NCBI GenBank assembly: GCA_030743005.1
Contig: JASLTG010000008.1
Location: 1-64,000 of the forward strand
Direction: 5' to 3'
Source: Acidimicrobiales bacterium
GTDB lineage: Bacteria > Actinomycetota > Acidimicrobiia > Acidimicrobiales > Poriferisodalaceae
Length of the DNA stretch: 64,000 bases
The notes below the pieces were generated by a model, which saw only the letters and a program-made list of their open reading frames with translations, was not told the DNA's origin and did no database searches. Positions within the stretch are counted from its first letter, which is position 1. The number at the start of each line of letters is the position of its first letter. The position numbers and the translations under genes were made by a program. Of this stretch, positions 54,578 through 63,432 are shown in pieces.

Positions 54578-55564
54578 TCAGACAAACTCGGCCAAGAATT
54601 CGAGCAGCAGTTGGTTCGTTTCTTCCACTGCTTCAAGCTGCACCCAATGTCCAGGCCCTTCGATTACGTGCACCGAACGTAAATCTTCGAACAGTTCAGC
54701 TCCTGTCCTGCCGCCGGTCATCCGCCGCACCGGGTCTTCGGATCCGGTAATAAAAATTGAAGGTTGACTGATCTTCCGTCCGTCGAGTTCAGCTGTGTCA
54801 CTTAAGAAATAAGGGATATTCCGGTACCAATTCAGACCACCACGAAAACCTGACTCCGTATAGGCATCAACGTAATAGTCAAGATCTTCGTCTGTCATCC
54901 AACCCGGAAGTTCCGCGGGAGGCGCGGGAGCTGCTTCAAGCATCGTTTTCTTTCCCTGTTGATCCACAGACGGACCAGAATCACCTGACGCTGACATATG
55001 CACAGTGAACAGTGACTTGCGAATATCCTCCTCAAAATGAGCTTCGGCTCCTCCTACGTTTTCGCAGAAAAACGCCCAATAAAAGAAGTTGTCTCCCCAA
55101 AATTCCTGAGTGCACCAAGCTGGGTCTAAGTTCCGGCCGTAGGGCACCGACATACCAACAACGGCGCGGACACGTTCGGGATACAACAGCGCCACGTTCC
55201 AGCCCACGAGCGCTCCCCAGTCATGGATCATCAACGCGTACTCGTCGTACCCAAGTGCCGTTGCCAAACCGTCAATATCTGCCGCCAAGTAACGAATGCG
55301 ATAGTCATCAACATCTGGTGGGCAATCGCTATAGCCATAACCGCGTTGGTCGGGTACACATACTTTCCACCCTTGAGCGATCAGCGGATCGATTTGGTGA
55401 CGCCACAAGTACCAACATTGCGGCCAGCCGTGCATCAAAATGATGAGAGGACCCTCGCCTTCTACAACACAACGCAGCCTCACTCCGTTGGTTTCAAGTA
55501 CCTCGAAATGCCTATCCGCTAATGCCACGCGACTCTCTTTCCTCGTCAGGGACAAGCTTCGCAC
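54578..55564 (-). CDS. Alpha/beta hydrolase, epoxide hydrolase-like
   Basis: A hydrolase of 316-328 residues with the oxyanion HGWPQ, nucleophile Asp in HDWGALVGW, a lid tyrosine (GLNWYRN) and the catalytic His in GPGHWVQLE. It fits epoxide hydrolases, which open epoxides to diols. GTG starts at 55564 and 55528 are both possible; 55528 (VALADRHFEVLETNGV) fits the family start better. It is divergent from a crotonase gene. Confidence 0.9.
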   Translation of the reverse strand: MRSLSLTRKESRVALADRHFEVLETNGVRLRCVVEGEGPLIILMHGWPQCWYLWRHQIDPLIAQGWKVCVPDQRGYGYSDCPPDVDDYRIRYLAADIDGLATALGYDEYALMIHDWGALVGWNVALLYPERVRAVVGMSVPYGRNLDPAWCTQEFWGDNFFYWAFFCENVGGAEAHFEEDIRKSLFTVHMSASGDSGPSVDQQGKKTMLEAAPAPPAELPGWMTDEDLDYYVDAYTESGFRGGLNWYRNIPYFLSDTAELDGRKISQPSIFITGSEDPVRRMTGGRTGAELFEDLRSVHVIEGPGHWVQLEAVEETNQLLLEFLAEFV

Positions 55565-55579
55565 AACTATTCTGCGACG

Positions 55580-56392
55580 ATGACCTATGAATCAATCCTC
55601 TACGAAGTTGACCAAGGCGTTGCTCTTCTAACGTTGAACCGGCCAGAACGTCTCAATGCCTGGAACACCAAAATGGCTGCCGAGATTGGCTCGGTGCTCT
55701 CCGACGCAGAAACAGACGACCAGGTGCGCGCAGTGGTCATAACGGGGTCGGGACGAGCATTCTGTGCCGGACAAGACCTTTCGGAAGGCGAGGACACCTT
55801 TGCCGACAAACCTGACGCAAACCCCCATGAGCAAGGCACCCCAACAACAATGCCTTGGGACGTATCAAAACCCGTTGTTGCTGCAATAAACGGGCACGCC
55901 GTCGGTGTCGGTCTCACTTTCCCACTCACATGCGACGTGCGGTTCGTAGCCCAAGACGCAAAACTCCAGTTCGCATTTGTGCGGAGAGGCATCGCCCCAG
56001 AATTGGGTTCGACCAAATTATTAACTCGGATGGTCGGTTTACAAGTCGCTAGTGATCTTTTGATGTCCGGCCGTTTCTTTTCGGGCACAGAAGCTGAACA
56101 AATTGGCTTAGCAGCACAAGCACTCCCAACTGACCAGGTGTTGGAAACAGCTCTCAACTGGGCGCGAGATGTCGCCGCTAACACAGCCCCGGTGTCAGTA
56201 GCTGTTACAAAAAAAATGATGTGGGAAAACTTGCGACCCGAAATTGACGAGACCTTCCGCAAAGAACTCCGTCTTATCCCTTGGCTCGGAAGCCAACCAG
56301 ATGCGGCCGAAGGCGTGATGCACTTCATTGAAAAGCGCCAGCCATCATGGTCAGGCAGTGTGGTTCAAGACATGCCCGACTTGGAGTTATAG
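55580..56392 (+). CDS. Enoyl-CoA hydratase/isomerase (one-Glu type)
   Basis: A 270-residue crotonase with the CoA segment FCAGQDLSEGED and GHAVGVGLTFPLTCD, where the first hydratase Glu is absent. A glutamate occurs in RRGIAPELGSTKLL instead, a pattern common in actinobacterial enoyl-CoA isomerase/hydratase-like proteins. ATG 55580. It lies in a cluster with an acyl-CoA dehydrogenase and epoxide hydrolase. Confidence 0.88.
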   Translation: MTYESILYEVDQGVALLTLNRPERLNAWNTKMAAEIGSVLSDAETDDQVRAVVITGSGRAFCAGQDLSEGEDTFADKPDANPHEQGTPTTMPWDVSKPVVAAINGHAVGVGLTFPLTCDVRFVAQDAKLQFAFVRRGIAPELGSTKLLTRMVGLQVASDLLMSGRFFSGTEAEQIGLAAQALPTDQVLETALNWARDVAANTAPVSVAVTKKMMWENLRPEIDETFRKELRLIPWLGSQPDAAEGVMHFIEKRQPSWSGSVVQDMPDLEL

Positions 56393-56419
56393 GGAACTAA
56401 ACCGTCAGGCAGTCAGCAG

Positions 56420-56530
56420 CTAGATCAGCACGAGAACGGTTACTAGGACAACCGCCACACCAGCCAACGCTCCACCAAGACCGATGAACACAGCGACCAT
56501 CGCTGGAACCAGAGAATTGTCGTCTTCCAC
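56420..56530 (-). CDS. 36-residue membrane microprotein
   Basis: GTG at 56530 follows GAGGAG by 5 nt. The product (MEDDNSLVPAMV followed by a hydrophobic helix ending LVTVLVLI) is 36 residues with one predicted transmembrane helix from about residue 8 to the end and an acidic N-terminus. It sits in the gap between a crotonase and an acyl-CoA dehydrogenase, on the opposite strand. Too short for ordinary gene calling; function unknown. Confidence 0.5.
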   Translation of the reverse strand: MEDDNSLVPAMVAVFIGLGGALAGVAVVLVTVLVLI

Positions 56531-56662
56531 GGAATCTCCTCAGCCCTACTGAACGGATCCACACCATAGCCGATCCTTGATCTGAGTCCATTCGCGATAC
56601 ATGGACCTGCCTTCTTGTGGAATTATTCGGTTCAGCGATCCAACTCGAAGGGGAGTTTGAAA

Positions 56663-57919
56663 GTGGATTTTGACTACAACGAAAAGACGCTTGAGCATAA
56701 AGAAAAGCTTGAAGGGTTCATGCAGGAGCACGTGTACCCAGCAGAAGCCGAACATCACGCGTTCATTGAAGATCCGGCCAACATGTGGCAACAACCCCCA
56801 GTCGTTGAGGATTTGAAGAGCAAAGCTCAAGATGCCGGCATTTGGAACTGGTTTTTACCTGCTGAGTACAGCGAATGGAGTCCGGGTTTCACAAATTTAG
56901 AGTTCGCCCCACTCGCAGAAGTCATGGGTCGGGTCCCATGGTCGTTTGAGGTATTCAACTGTTCAGCCCCCGATCGAGGGAACATGGAAGTCCTCGCGAA
57001 ATATGGGACCCCGGAGCAGCAGGACCAGTGGCTAAGGCCTTTGATGGAAGGGCGGATACGGTCCACCTACGGCATGACCGAACCTCAGGTCGCATCTTCT
57101 GACGCTACGAACATGGAGCTGCAGATAGACCGTGACGGTGATCACTACATCCTCAACGGTCGTAAGTGGTGGAGCAGCAACATCTACCACCCACTGTGCG
57201 AATTCGTTATCACGATGGGTGTTTCAAACCCGGACAACCCTCGACATCAGCGACACTCCATGGTCATAGTCCCTAAGGACACTCCCGGTCTAGAAATCGT
57301 TCGCCCATTGTCGGTGTTCGGTAACTTCCATTCCCCAGCAGGTCACGGCGAACTCGCCTATCACGACGTCCGCGTGCCTATAGACAACATCATTTTGGGT
57401 GAAGGCCGAGGCTTTGAAATAGCTCAGGGTCGGCTAGGGCCTGGACGTTTCCAATACGCGATGACCAATGTCGGAATGGCCCAAAGGATGCTCGACTTGA
57501 TGTGCACCCGAGCTGAACAACGCGAAGCTTTCGGCAGCAAACTCAGAGACTTCTCTTCAGTTCGCCAAGATATCGCTCGAGCACGTTGTGCTATTGAACA
57601 GGCTCGACTGTTGGTGCTTAAGGCAGCCGCAGAAATGGACAGATCGGGAGCTAAGGGCGCCCGTGATTACATTTCCATGGTGAAAATCGTTGGACCGAAA
57701 CTCGCGCATGACGTTGCTGAACGAGCTATGCAGATCTTCGGCGGTAAGGGAGTCAGCGGCGACACACCCATCGCCGAAATGTACGTCATGGGACGACTAA
57801 TGCGGATCGCCGATGGACCAGACGAAGTTCACATGAACCAGCTAGCCAAATTAACCATGGCTCAAGCGGAGATAGCCCGCCAAAACGGTCAAGGCGGTGT
57901 TGACTGGTACGGCGACTGA
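56663..57919 (+). CDS. Acyl-CoA dehydrogenase
   Basis: GTG 56663 is chosen because GAAGGGGAG lies 7 nt upstream. The 418-residue enzyme has TYGMTEPQVASSDAT for FAD binding, NGRKWWSSNIYH, and MQIFGGKGVSGDTPIAEMY near the C-terminus. It matches FadE-type or ACAD11-like dehydrogenases. The next gene (LLM oxidoreductase) starts 15 bp after its stop. Confidence 0.93.
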   Translation: MDFDYNEKTLEHKEKLEGFMQEHVYPAEAEHHAFIEDPANMWQQPPVVEDLKSKAQDAGIWNWFLPAEYSEWSPGFTNLEFAPLAEVMGRVPWSFEVFNCSAPDRGNMEVLAKYGTPEQQDQWLRPLMEGRIRSTYGMTEPQVASSDATNMELQIDRDGDHYILNGRKWWSSNIYHPLCEFVITMGVSNPDNPRHQRHSMVIVPKDTPGLEIVRPLSVFGNFHSPAGHGELAYHDVRVPIDNIILGEGRGFEIAQGRLGPGRFQYAMTNVGMAQRMLDLMCTRAEQREAFGSKLRDFSSVRQDIARARCAIEQARLLVLKAAAEMDRSGAKGARDYISMVKIVGPKLAHDVAERAMQIFGGKGVSGDTPIAEMYVMGRLMRIADGPDEVHMNQLAKLTMAQAEIARQNGQGGVDWYGD

Positions 57920-57934
57920 GCCATAAAGGACACG

Positions 57935-58954
57935 ATGACAGAATTCATAATTGACGGCGCGACCACCGCTTCCTCGGCTGACGGGTGCGCGTCTGAAGCA
58001 GTGACGTTTGAACAAATGGGACTGGACGCTGCCTGGACTTTTGAGGCCTCTCACGATCCTTTTCTGCCATTGGCGCTCGCTGCTCAACAAACAGACAACA
58101 TTCAACTTGGCACGGCTATAGCTGTCGCTTTTGCTCGTAATCCCATGACGTGTGCTGTAACGGCGTGGGATTTGCAGCGACTTTCAAATGGTCGCTTTAT
58201 CTTGGGATTGGGAACTCAGATAAAGCCACATATCACGAAGCGCTACAGCGAAAGCTGGTCGCAGCCCGCGGCCAGAATGAAGGAATATATTGCTGCGCTG
58301 CACGCTATTTGGGACAACTTTCAAACGGGCGAAAAGCTCGACTTCCGCGGCGAGTTTTATACCCACACCCTGATGACTCCGTTCTTCAGTCCAGGTCCGC
58401 TCAACGTTGACCGACCCCCGATTTATGTGGCTGGGGTTGGTCCGAAGATGGTTCAGACGATTGGTGAGGCAGCGGATGGCTTCTTCGTTCATCCGTTTCA
58501 CACACCTGACCATATGGAAACGGAAACGCTTCCCGTGTTGCGAAGCGCTGCGGAATCAGCGGGTCGAGAAGCGGAGGACGTCACGGTGGCATGCCTCACA
58601 ATTGTTGCCATGGGCCGCGACGACGCAGAAGTGCAAGATGCGCGTAGCAAAGCGGCAGCTCAACTGGCCTTTTACGGTTCAACTCCTGCTTATGCGGGTG
58701 TTCTCGATTTTCACGGTTACGAGAATCTGCAACCCGAGTTGAATCAGCTCTCAAAGCAGGGCGACTGGAAGAAAATGACCTCGAAGATTAGCGATGATCT
58801 TGTTGATCTTCTCTGTGTTTCGGGGACTCCTCAAGAAGTTGGGGCCAAACTCAAGGAGCGAAACCAGTTCGCCGATCGGTCAACCATGATGTTTTATGGC
58901 GCACCGCCAGACCCTGATGCCATCGCTGACACAGTCAGGGCAGCCCGCAGTTAG
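57935..58954 (+). CDS. LLM-class flavin oxidoreductase (F420-type)
   Basis: A 339-residue luciferase-like barrel protein: AWTFEASHDPFLPLALAA, RNPMTCAVTAWDL, GRFILGLGTQIKPHI and PIYVAGVGPKMVQ. In actinobacteria such proteins usually use F420 to reduce or oxidise a substrate. ATG 57935, close behind the acyl-CoA dehydrogenase. Substrate unknown. Confidence 0.88.
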   Translation: MTEFIIDGATTASSADGCASEAVTFEQMGLDAAWTFEASHDPFLPLALAAQQTDNIQLGTAIAVAFARNPMTCAVTAWDLQRLSNGRFILGLGTQIKPHITKRYSESWSQPAARMKEYIAALHAIWDNFQTGEKLDFRGEFYTHTLMTPFFSPGPLNVDRPPIYVAGVGPKMVQTIGEAADGFFVHPFHTPDHMETETLPVLRSAAESAGREAEDVTVACLTIVAMGRDDAEVQDARSKAAAQLAFYGSTPAYAGVLDFHGYENLQPELNQLSKQGDWKKMTSKISDDLVDLLCVSGTPQEVGAKLKERNQFADRSTMMFYGAPPDPDAIADTVRAARS

Positions 58955-59001
58955 CAAACGTCTGGCTTCTATTTAGGGATTAACACTCTGGTTCTCGCTG
59001 T

Positions 59002-59985
59002 TTAGCTGAGGCCAGCAGCTTTTGCGAAGGTCTTCATTTCTCGCTCTATGTCGCCCATGGGTTGATAAGCGATCTCTGTTATGCCGTGTGACTCAAGTTC
59101 ATCTATGCGACCTTTGACTTCAGCTTCGGGCAGGGTGAACGGTGAAAGAAACATCGAGTCGCCGACAACGACTTCACGGTCTATGTCGTTGAGGTGTGTC
59201 AGGTGTCCTGCATGGACGTGGAGATGACGCTCATCTTCGGGGACTTGTTCGACGAGTTCCCTGAATTGTTGGGCGTTGGGCAGTGTTTCTAAACGTTGGT
59301 CGCTCTGCTCTAAGAAGGCGTGGTAGGCGACACTCACCCATGGTCCCGCGGTTTCGATCACTCGCGGGGAGTCAACCGTTTCATCTCCACTCATAACCGC
59401 TCCGCTTGTCAACAAGATCACGTCATCAACTTTTTCGTAGTTAGCGTCCGGGCGGGGTCGCGAAGTGAACACACCGCACCCTATTTCAGCTGCAGTATTC
59501 AATCCTCTAGGACCATTAACACCCAAGATCCACGGCACTTCAATCGGTCGATCTGGTGCCTGGCTATCCCAGTGCAGCATTGCAGCCGACTTGCCATCAA
59601 CAATGATCGTCTCGCCTCTCAATAGGGCTCGTACTTGTTCGATCATTTCGGGAAACTCGGCCCATTTGAGAGGTTTTTGGCCCATTGCACGTCGCCCGGT
59701 GAACCCGGTTCCGGCGCCGATGATCACACGCTCCTCACCCACTAAATCAACCAGGGTCGCTATAGCTGACGCTGTGACCATTGGATGACGCAGCGACGGG
59801 ATCAGAACTCCTGGACCGAGTTTGATTCGATCGGTGCGTTTCGCCGCCAATGCCAGAATCATCCATACGTCTAACTGAAGGGCTGGAGTGTCGTACACCC
59901 AGGCCGTTTCGTAACCAAGTTGTTCAGCAAGTTCGATATGGGCGGGGGTTTCAGGAATAGGCGGAAAAGCAACAGAGATCCTCAT
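59002..59985 (-). CDS. LLM-class flavin oxidoreductase (F420-type)
   Basis: A 327-residue luciferase-like protein. Visible parts are YETAWVYDTPALQLD, LGPGVLIPSLRHP and ERVIIGAGTGFTGRRAMG, which are common to F420-dependent members. It is on the opposite strand to the preceding LLM gene, convergent, and unlike it in sequence. Substrate unknown. Confidence 0.88.
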   Translation of the reverse strand: MRISVAFPPIPETPAHIELAEQLGYETAWVYDTPALQLDVWMILALAAKRTDRIKLGPGVLIPSLRHPMVTASAIATLVDLVGEERVIIGAGTGFTGRRAMGQKPLKWAEFPEMIEQVRALLRGETIIVDGKSAAMLHWDSQAPDRPIEVPWILGVNGPRGLNTAAEIGCGVFTSRPRPDANYEKVDDVILLTSGAVMSGDETVDSPRVIETAGPWVSVAYHAFLEQSDQRLETLPNAQQFRELVEQVPEDERHLHVHAGHLTHLNDIDREVVVGDSMFLSPFTLPEAEVKGRIDELESHGITEIAYQPMGDIEREMKTFAKAAGLS

Positions 59986-60035
59986 ACCCGTATTCCATCA
60001 CGAACCGGGTCTGAGGATCTCTGGGACTTCAATAA

Positions 60036-60686
60036 TTAGGCGATTCGACGCGCTATCGACTGCAAGTTGCTCGACATATCGAATAACGAGTCAGCTTCAG
60101 TCTGCAACGCGTTAAGAGCTTCGATGGCAAACACTTCTGGGGTTTGACGCTCTTCATATTGCGCAATTGATTCGTAGTACATCAGGAGAGCGAAGGTTGC
60201 TCCACCTTCACCGAGACTGGTCATGAGACCCGCTGTTGGCGTGCCCGCAAGTCCATTTGCCATTTCGCAAAAACGTTGAGACCAGTCCATAGCTTGGGGA
60301 ATGTTGCTGTAGGGAGCTTTCGCTATGTTGTTAAAGAGAAAGTCCATTGGCTCCGCTGGCATATTCGCCGAGCCTGCAATCGGGGTCATTATGTTGTCCT
60401 GAGCCGGCCCTTCCATCATTCCTGCTGTTGAGGCGACCATTCCCATGTAGCTCTCATCAGCCAAGATTTCCGCCTGGGTCTCAACGAAAGAGGCCCAATT
60501 ATCAACCCTGGTGCTTACAGCCACTGTTCCCAGCGGCATTCCCATTAGTCCTTGCCAGCCGTACCAGGTCAGATCGGTATTCGAATTCAAATAAGCGACG
60601 ATCTCTGTTGTCTTACCTAAACCTTCAAACACGCATTCGGGTTTTAGTTGAATCAGTCGTTGAAAAATTTTCACTTCTCCCACCAC
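60036..60686 (-). CDS. Conserved-looking protein of unknown function
   Basis: A 216-residue soluble protein with no motif I can name; an N-terminal strand region (VKIFQRLIQLKPE) and a later part rich in helices. An alpha/beta-barrel dimer fold is possible. GTG starts at 60686, 60683 and 60674 occur; the last is preceded by GGGAGAA. It follows the LLM gene on the same strand, 50 bp away. Confidence 0.5.
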   Translation of the reverse strand: MVGEVKIFQRLIQLKPECVFEGLGKTTEIVAYLNSNTDLTWYGWQGLMGMPLGTVAVSTRVDNWASFVETQAEILADESYMGMVASTAGMMEGPAQDNIMTPIAGSANMPAEPMDFLFNNIAKAPYSNIPQAMDWSQRFCEMANGLAGTPTAGLMTSLGEGGATFALLMYYESIAQYEERQTPEVFAIEALNALQTEADSLFDMSSNLQSIARRIA

Positions 60687-60809
60687 ACCTTTCGTTTCTT
60701 TGAGATCTGGACACCTTAGCTACAACCCCTTGATGGCGGCCAAAAATAAACAGCCGCTCTATTGCGTCTGCTCTGGGAAAAGTTGCGCAGACCATGCCAA
60801 GATTCAGTT

Positions 60810-61598
60810 ATGAGCGACCCAGTTATAGTCACCGAAGACCTTGGCAGAGTAAGAGTGATAACAATCAATCGGCCACAGGCCTTGAATTCCATGAACAACG
60901 CCGTGATGGCCGGAATTCGAGATGCGCTTGCGGCAGCCGAGACTGACAATGAGGTTGCCGTTGCTGTCGTAACGGGGGAAGGGCGAGCCTTCTCGGCCGG
61001 TGCAGATCTTCAGGAAATGCAGGACGGACTATCGGGAGAAAACGGAGAAGATCATCAGTTCCCGGCAATGTTGAAGCAGCTCACCGAGTTTAAGAAGCCT
61101 CTTATCGCAGCGGTAAATGGTCTCGGCGTCGGGATCGGAATGACATTTCTGGCCCACTGCGATCTGGTTCTGATGTCAACTGCTGCGCGGCTTCGCACTC
61201 CATTCCCTCAGTTGGGGTTGGCTCCAGAAGCTGGGAGTAGCTACACCTTTGCGACCCGGATGGGTTGGCAAAACGCGGCTTACGTTCTGATGTCTGGGCG
61301 TTGGTTTTCTGCTGAAGAATGCCTGGATATGGGTCTTGTTTGGAAGGTCTGCGAACCAGAAAGTTTGATGTCGGAAGCGGTTGCTGTCGCAGATGAATTG
61401 GCAGCGAATCCGATACCTTCTCTAGTTGCTACAAAAGAGTTACTCATGGGAGCTGGCCGACCTGATGAAGCTTGGGCTGCTCACAAACGGGAGGTTTCAG
61501 CGTACGCCACGCTCTTGGGCGCACCAGCCAATACTGAAGCTGTGGCTGCTTTCGTAGAGAAGCGGGATCCAAACTTTTCTTCTATCCCTGGGATTTAA
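60810..61598 (+). CDS. Enoyl-CoA hydratase/isomerase (one-Glu type)
   Basis: ATG 60810 gives MSDPVIVTEDLGRVRVI, the family start; the longer frame to 60762 is not needed. 262 residues with FSAGADLQEM, GLGVGIGMTFLAHCD (no first Glu) and FPQLGLAPEAGSSYTFA (Glu retained). Like the crotonase at 55580 it may isomerise or hydrate. Ends 4 bp from a convergent CoA transferase. Confidence 0.9.
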   Translation: MSDPVIVTEDLGRVRVITINRPQALNSMNNAVMAGIRDALAAAETDNEVAVAVVTGEGRAFSAGADLQEMQDGLSGENGEDHQFPAMLKQLTEFKKPLIAAVNGLGVGIGMTFLAHCDLVLMSTAARLRTPFPQLGLAPEAGSSYTFATRMGWQNAAYVLMSGRWFSAEECLDMGLVWKVCEPESLMSEAVAVADELAANPIPSLVATKELLMGAGRPDEAWAAHKREVSAYATLLGAPANTEAVAAFVEKRDPNFSSIPGI

Positions 61599-61602
61599 TT
61601 CT

Positions 61603-62826
61603 CTACGAGGAGTCCCGAGACCATCTTGGTGGGCGACTACTAATAATCGCGTCTGTTTCGAGGTCGTCTAGTTGAGACGGACTCAACCCGAGTATTTCGT
61701 TCAAGACTTCACGGTTGTCTTGTCCTCTGTAACCAACTCGAGGCTTTACACCAGCTTCAACACCGCGAAACCGCCATGGTGATTGAGGGACTGTGATCAT
61801 TTCTCCCCTACCGGTGTCGATGTCAACGAAGGCTTCTCGTTCTTTCGCCCATTCAGTCGCCGCTAATTCTGGGACGGATCGCACTTCGGCAGCGATAACC
61901 CCTCGTGGACCGATGGCCGCTTCAACCGCAGCGGCATCCTCAAAGGTTGCGACGAACTCAGCAAGAATTTCCGTTAAGGCTTCACGATTCATTACTCGGT
62001 CTTCAATAACTGCGAAACGAGGGTCTTGTGCGAGTTCCGGTCGATTCATGGCTTCGATCAGGTACCGGAAGCCGTCATTTGTGGTGATGTCAGTCGTGAT
62101 ACTCACATAGCGACCGTTCGCCATACGAAGTACCGGTGACCAATTTTGGCCACCCTTGAACCCGACCATTGGGTCCTGTCCCGACATTTCGATGGCTGCA
62201 AGGTCATTCACCATCAAGGTGCTCTCAGCCATGGACACTTCAACTTTTTGTCCCTCGCCGGTGCGGTCCCTCAGATGGAGCGCTGCCAGCACAGCCCCTA
62301 GCGCGTGCAGGCCAGTGCAGGTATCGGAGTGGGACATGGGATCATTTCGCGGTTCTTCTTCACGGCGTCGCGCCACCATCTCTGTAACCCCTGCTTCTGC
62401 ATGAATTGCCGAGGCGAATGCTCCTTGACCTGAGCGCGAGTTGTTGTGTCCCCAACCGCTTACCGAAGCCATTACGATCTTCGGGTTCACAGCTTGTAAT
62501 TGATCAAAATCGATACCTAATCGGTCCATCACACCGGGCCTGTAATTCTCCAAAACGATGTCGGCGTGTTGAACAAGTTGGAGAAAAAGTTCTCGCCCCG
62601 GCTCGGAATACAAATCGACTGAGATGCATTCTTTGCCTGCGTTGTATTGAACGAAGTATGGCGACAAGCCGTCGACGCGCGGTACAAGCAAGCGCGTTAA
62701 ATCGCCGTCGGGAGGTTCAACCTTGATGACCCGAGCCCCCAGATCGCTCAGGAGGCGCCCACAAATTGGCCCTGCTAACGCTCTACTCAAATCCAGCACC
62801 AATAAATCTGAAAGCGGCTTTTCCAT
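61603..62826 (-). CDS. Family III CoA transferase (CaiB/BaiF)
   Basis: 407 residues, complete. It has the opening LLVLDLSRALAGPICGRLL, LGARVIKVEPPDGD, the nucleophile Asp in SHSDTCTG, and LRDRTGEGQ. Similar family members transfer CoA to carboxylic acids in degradation pathways. Substrate unknown. ATG 62826; 42 bp from the previous minus-strand gene. Confidence 0.93.
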   Translation of the reverse strand: MEKPLSDLLVLDLSRALAGPICGRLLSDLGARVIKVEPPDGDLTRLLVPRVDGLSPYFVQYNAGKECISVDLYSEPGRELFLQLVQHADIVLENYRPGVMDRLGIDFDQLQAVNPKIVMASVSGWGHNNSRSGQGAFASAIHAEAGVTEMVARRREEEPRNDPMSHSDTCTGLHALGAVLAALHLRDRTGEGQKVEVSMAESTLMVNDLAAIEMSGQDPMVGFKGGQNWSPVLRMANGRYVSITTDITTNDGFRYLIEAMNRPELAQDPRFAVIEDRVMNREALTEILAEFVATFEDAAAVEAAIGPRGVIAAEVRSVPELAATEWAKEREAFVDIDTGRGEMITVPQSPWRFRGVEAGVKPRVGYRGQDNREVLNEILGLSPSQLDDLETDAIISSRPPRWSRDSS

Positions 62827-62868
62827 AGGTTCGAAAGTTAGCTTCTCGAGGGGTGGGTGTGCTTGGGG

Positions 62869-63426
62869 TTATCCATGCACGAAGCGTTGCCCCGAGCGGT
62901 CGAAAGAATCCGGCCCGAGATTCAGAAACTCCGCTCTCAGCTGGTCCCAAAGTGTTAACCGTTCCCAATTGGGTGAGCAGGGCATTTCGTCCTGGTCAAG
63001 GAATGGGTTAGGTAACAATACGGTCATAAGTTGCTCATCTGCCCCGTTGAAAAGCCTGAGCCCCCACGACACCGGCGCGTCTTCTTTAAGTAACCGGTAT
63101 AACTCGGCTCGCTGACACGGCCGAGTCGCTGCCACCTCGGGCTCAGTGGGGTTCGAAGGGTCACCGATTGTCGGCCCAATACATATGTGCATGTGCCATT
63201 GGTCGAAATCGAGCGTCGCGTAGCCGTCCAACACAGTGATCCGTGGAGCACAAGGTGCCTTGATTTCATAGGCAGCGCCTTGCACGATTGGCCCAAATTG
63301 CACCATCTGCCAGTTTTCGAACACTTTCTCCAACAGACGAAGAAGAGTGTCTTGGTCTGTTGGCAGTGGGAAACTTTCGACCAGTCCGTTTCCTGGTTCG
63401 TCTGCTATCTGGCTGACGGACTTCAT
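62869..63426 (-). CDS. Conserved-looking protein of unknown function next to amidohydrolase
   Basis: A 185-residue protein; ATG 63426 follows the amidohydrolase stop by 6 bp, with TTG 63429 as an alternative. It has a mid-protein HMHICIGP and ends with a helical part (WERLTLWDQLRAEFLNLGPDS). No known catalytic motif. Its tight coupling suggests a partner of the amidohydrolase. Confidence 0.55.
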   Translation of the reverse strand: MKSVSQIADEPGNGLVESFPLPTDQDTLLRLLEKVFENWQMVQFGPIVQGAAYEIKAPCAPRITVLDGYATLDFDQWHMHICIGPTIGDPSNPTEPEVAATRPCQRAELYRLLKEDAPVSWGLRLFNGADEQLMTVLLPNPFLDQDEMPCSPNWERLTLWDQLRAEFLNLGPDSFDRSGQRFVHG

Positions 63427-63432
63427 CAAGGA

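Noticed and set aside
55600-56328. 242-codon minus-strand open frame inside the crotonase gene
   Set aside because: Composition is Ser/Arg/Thr-rich and the plus-strand gene has clear crotonase motifs; it is a shadow frame.
56397-56591. 64-codon minus-strand frame overlapping the microprotein
   Set aside because: Trp/Arg/Ser/Gly-rich translation without a ribosome-binding site; the alternate frame with GAGGAG and a hydrophobic helix is much better.
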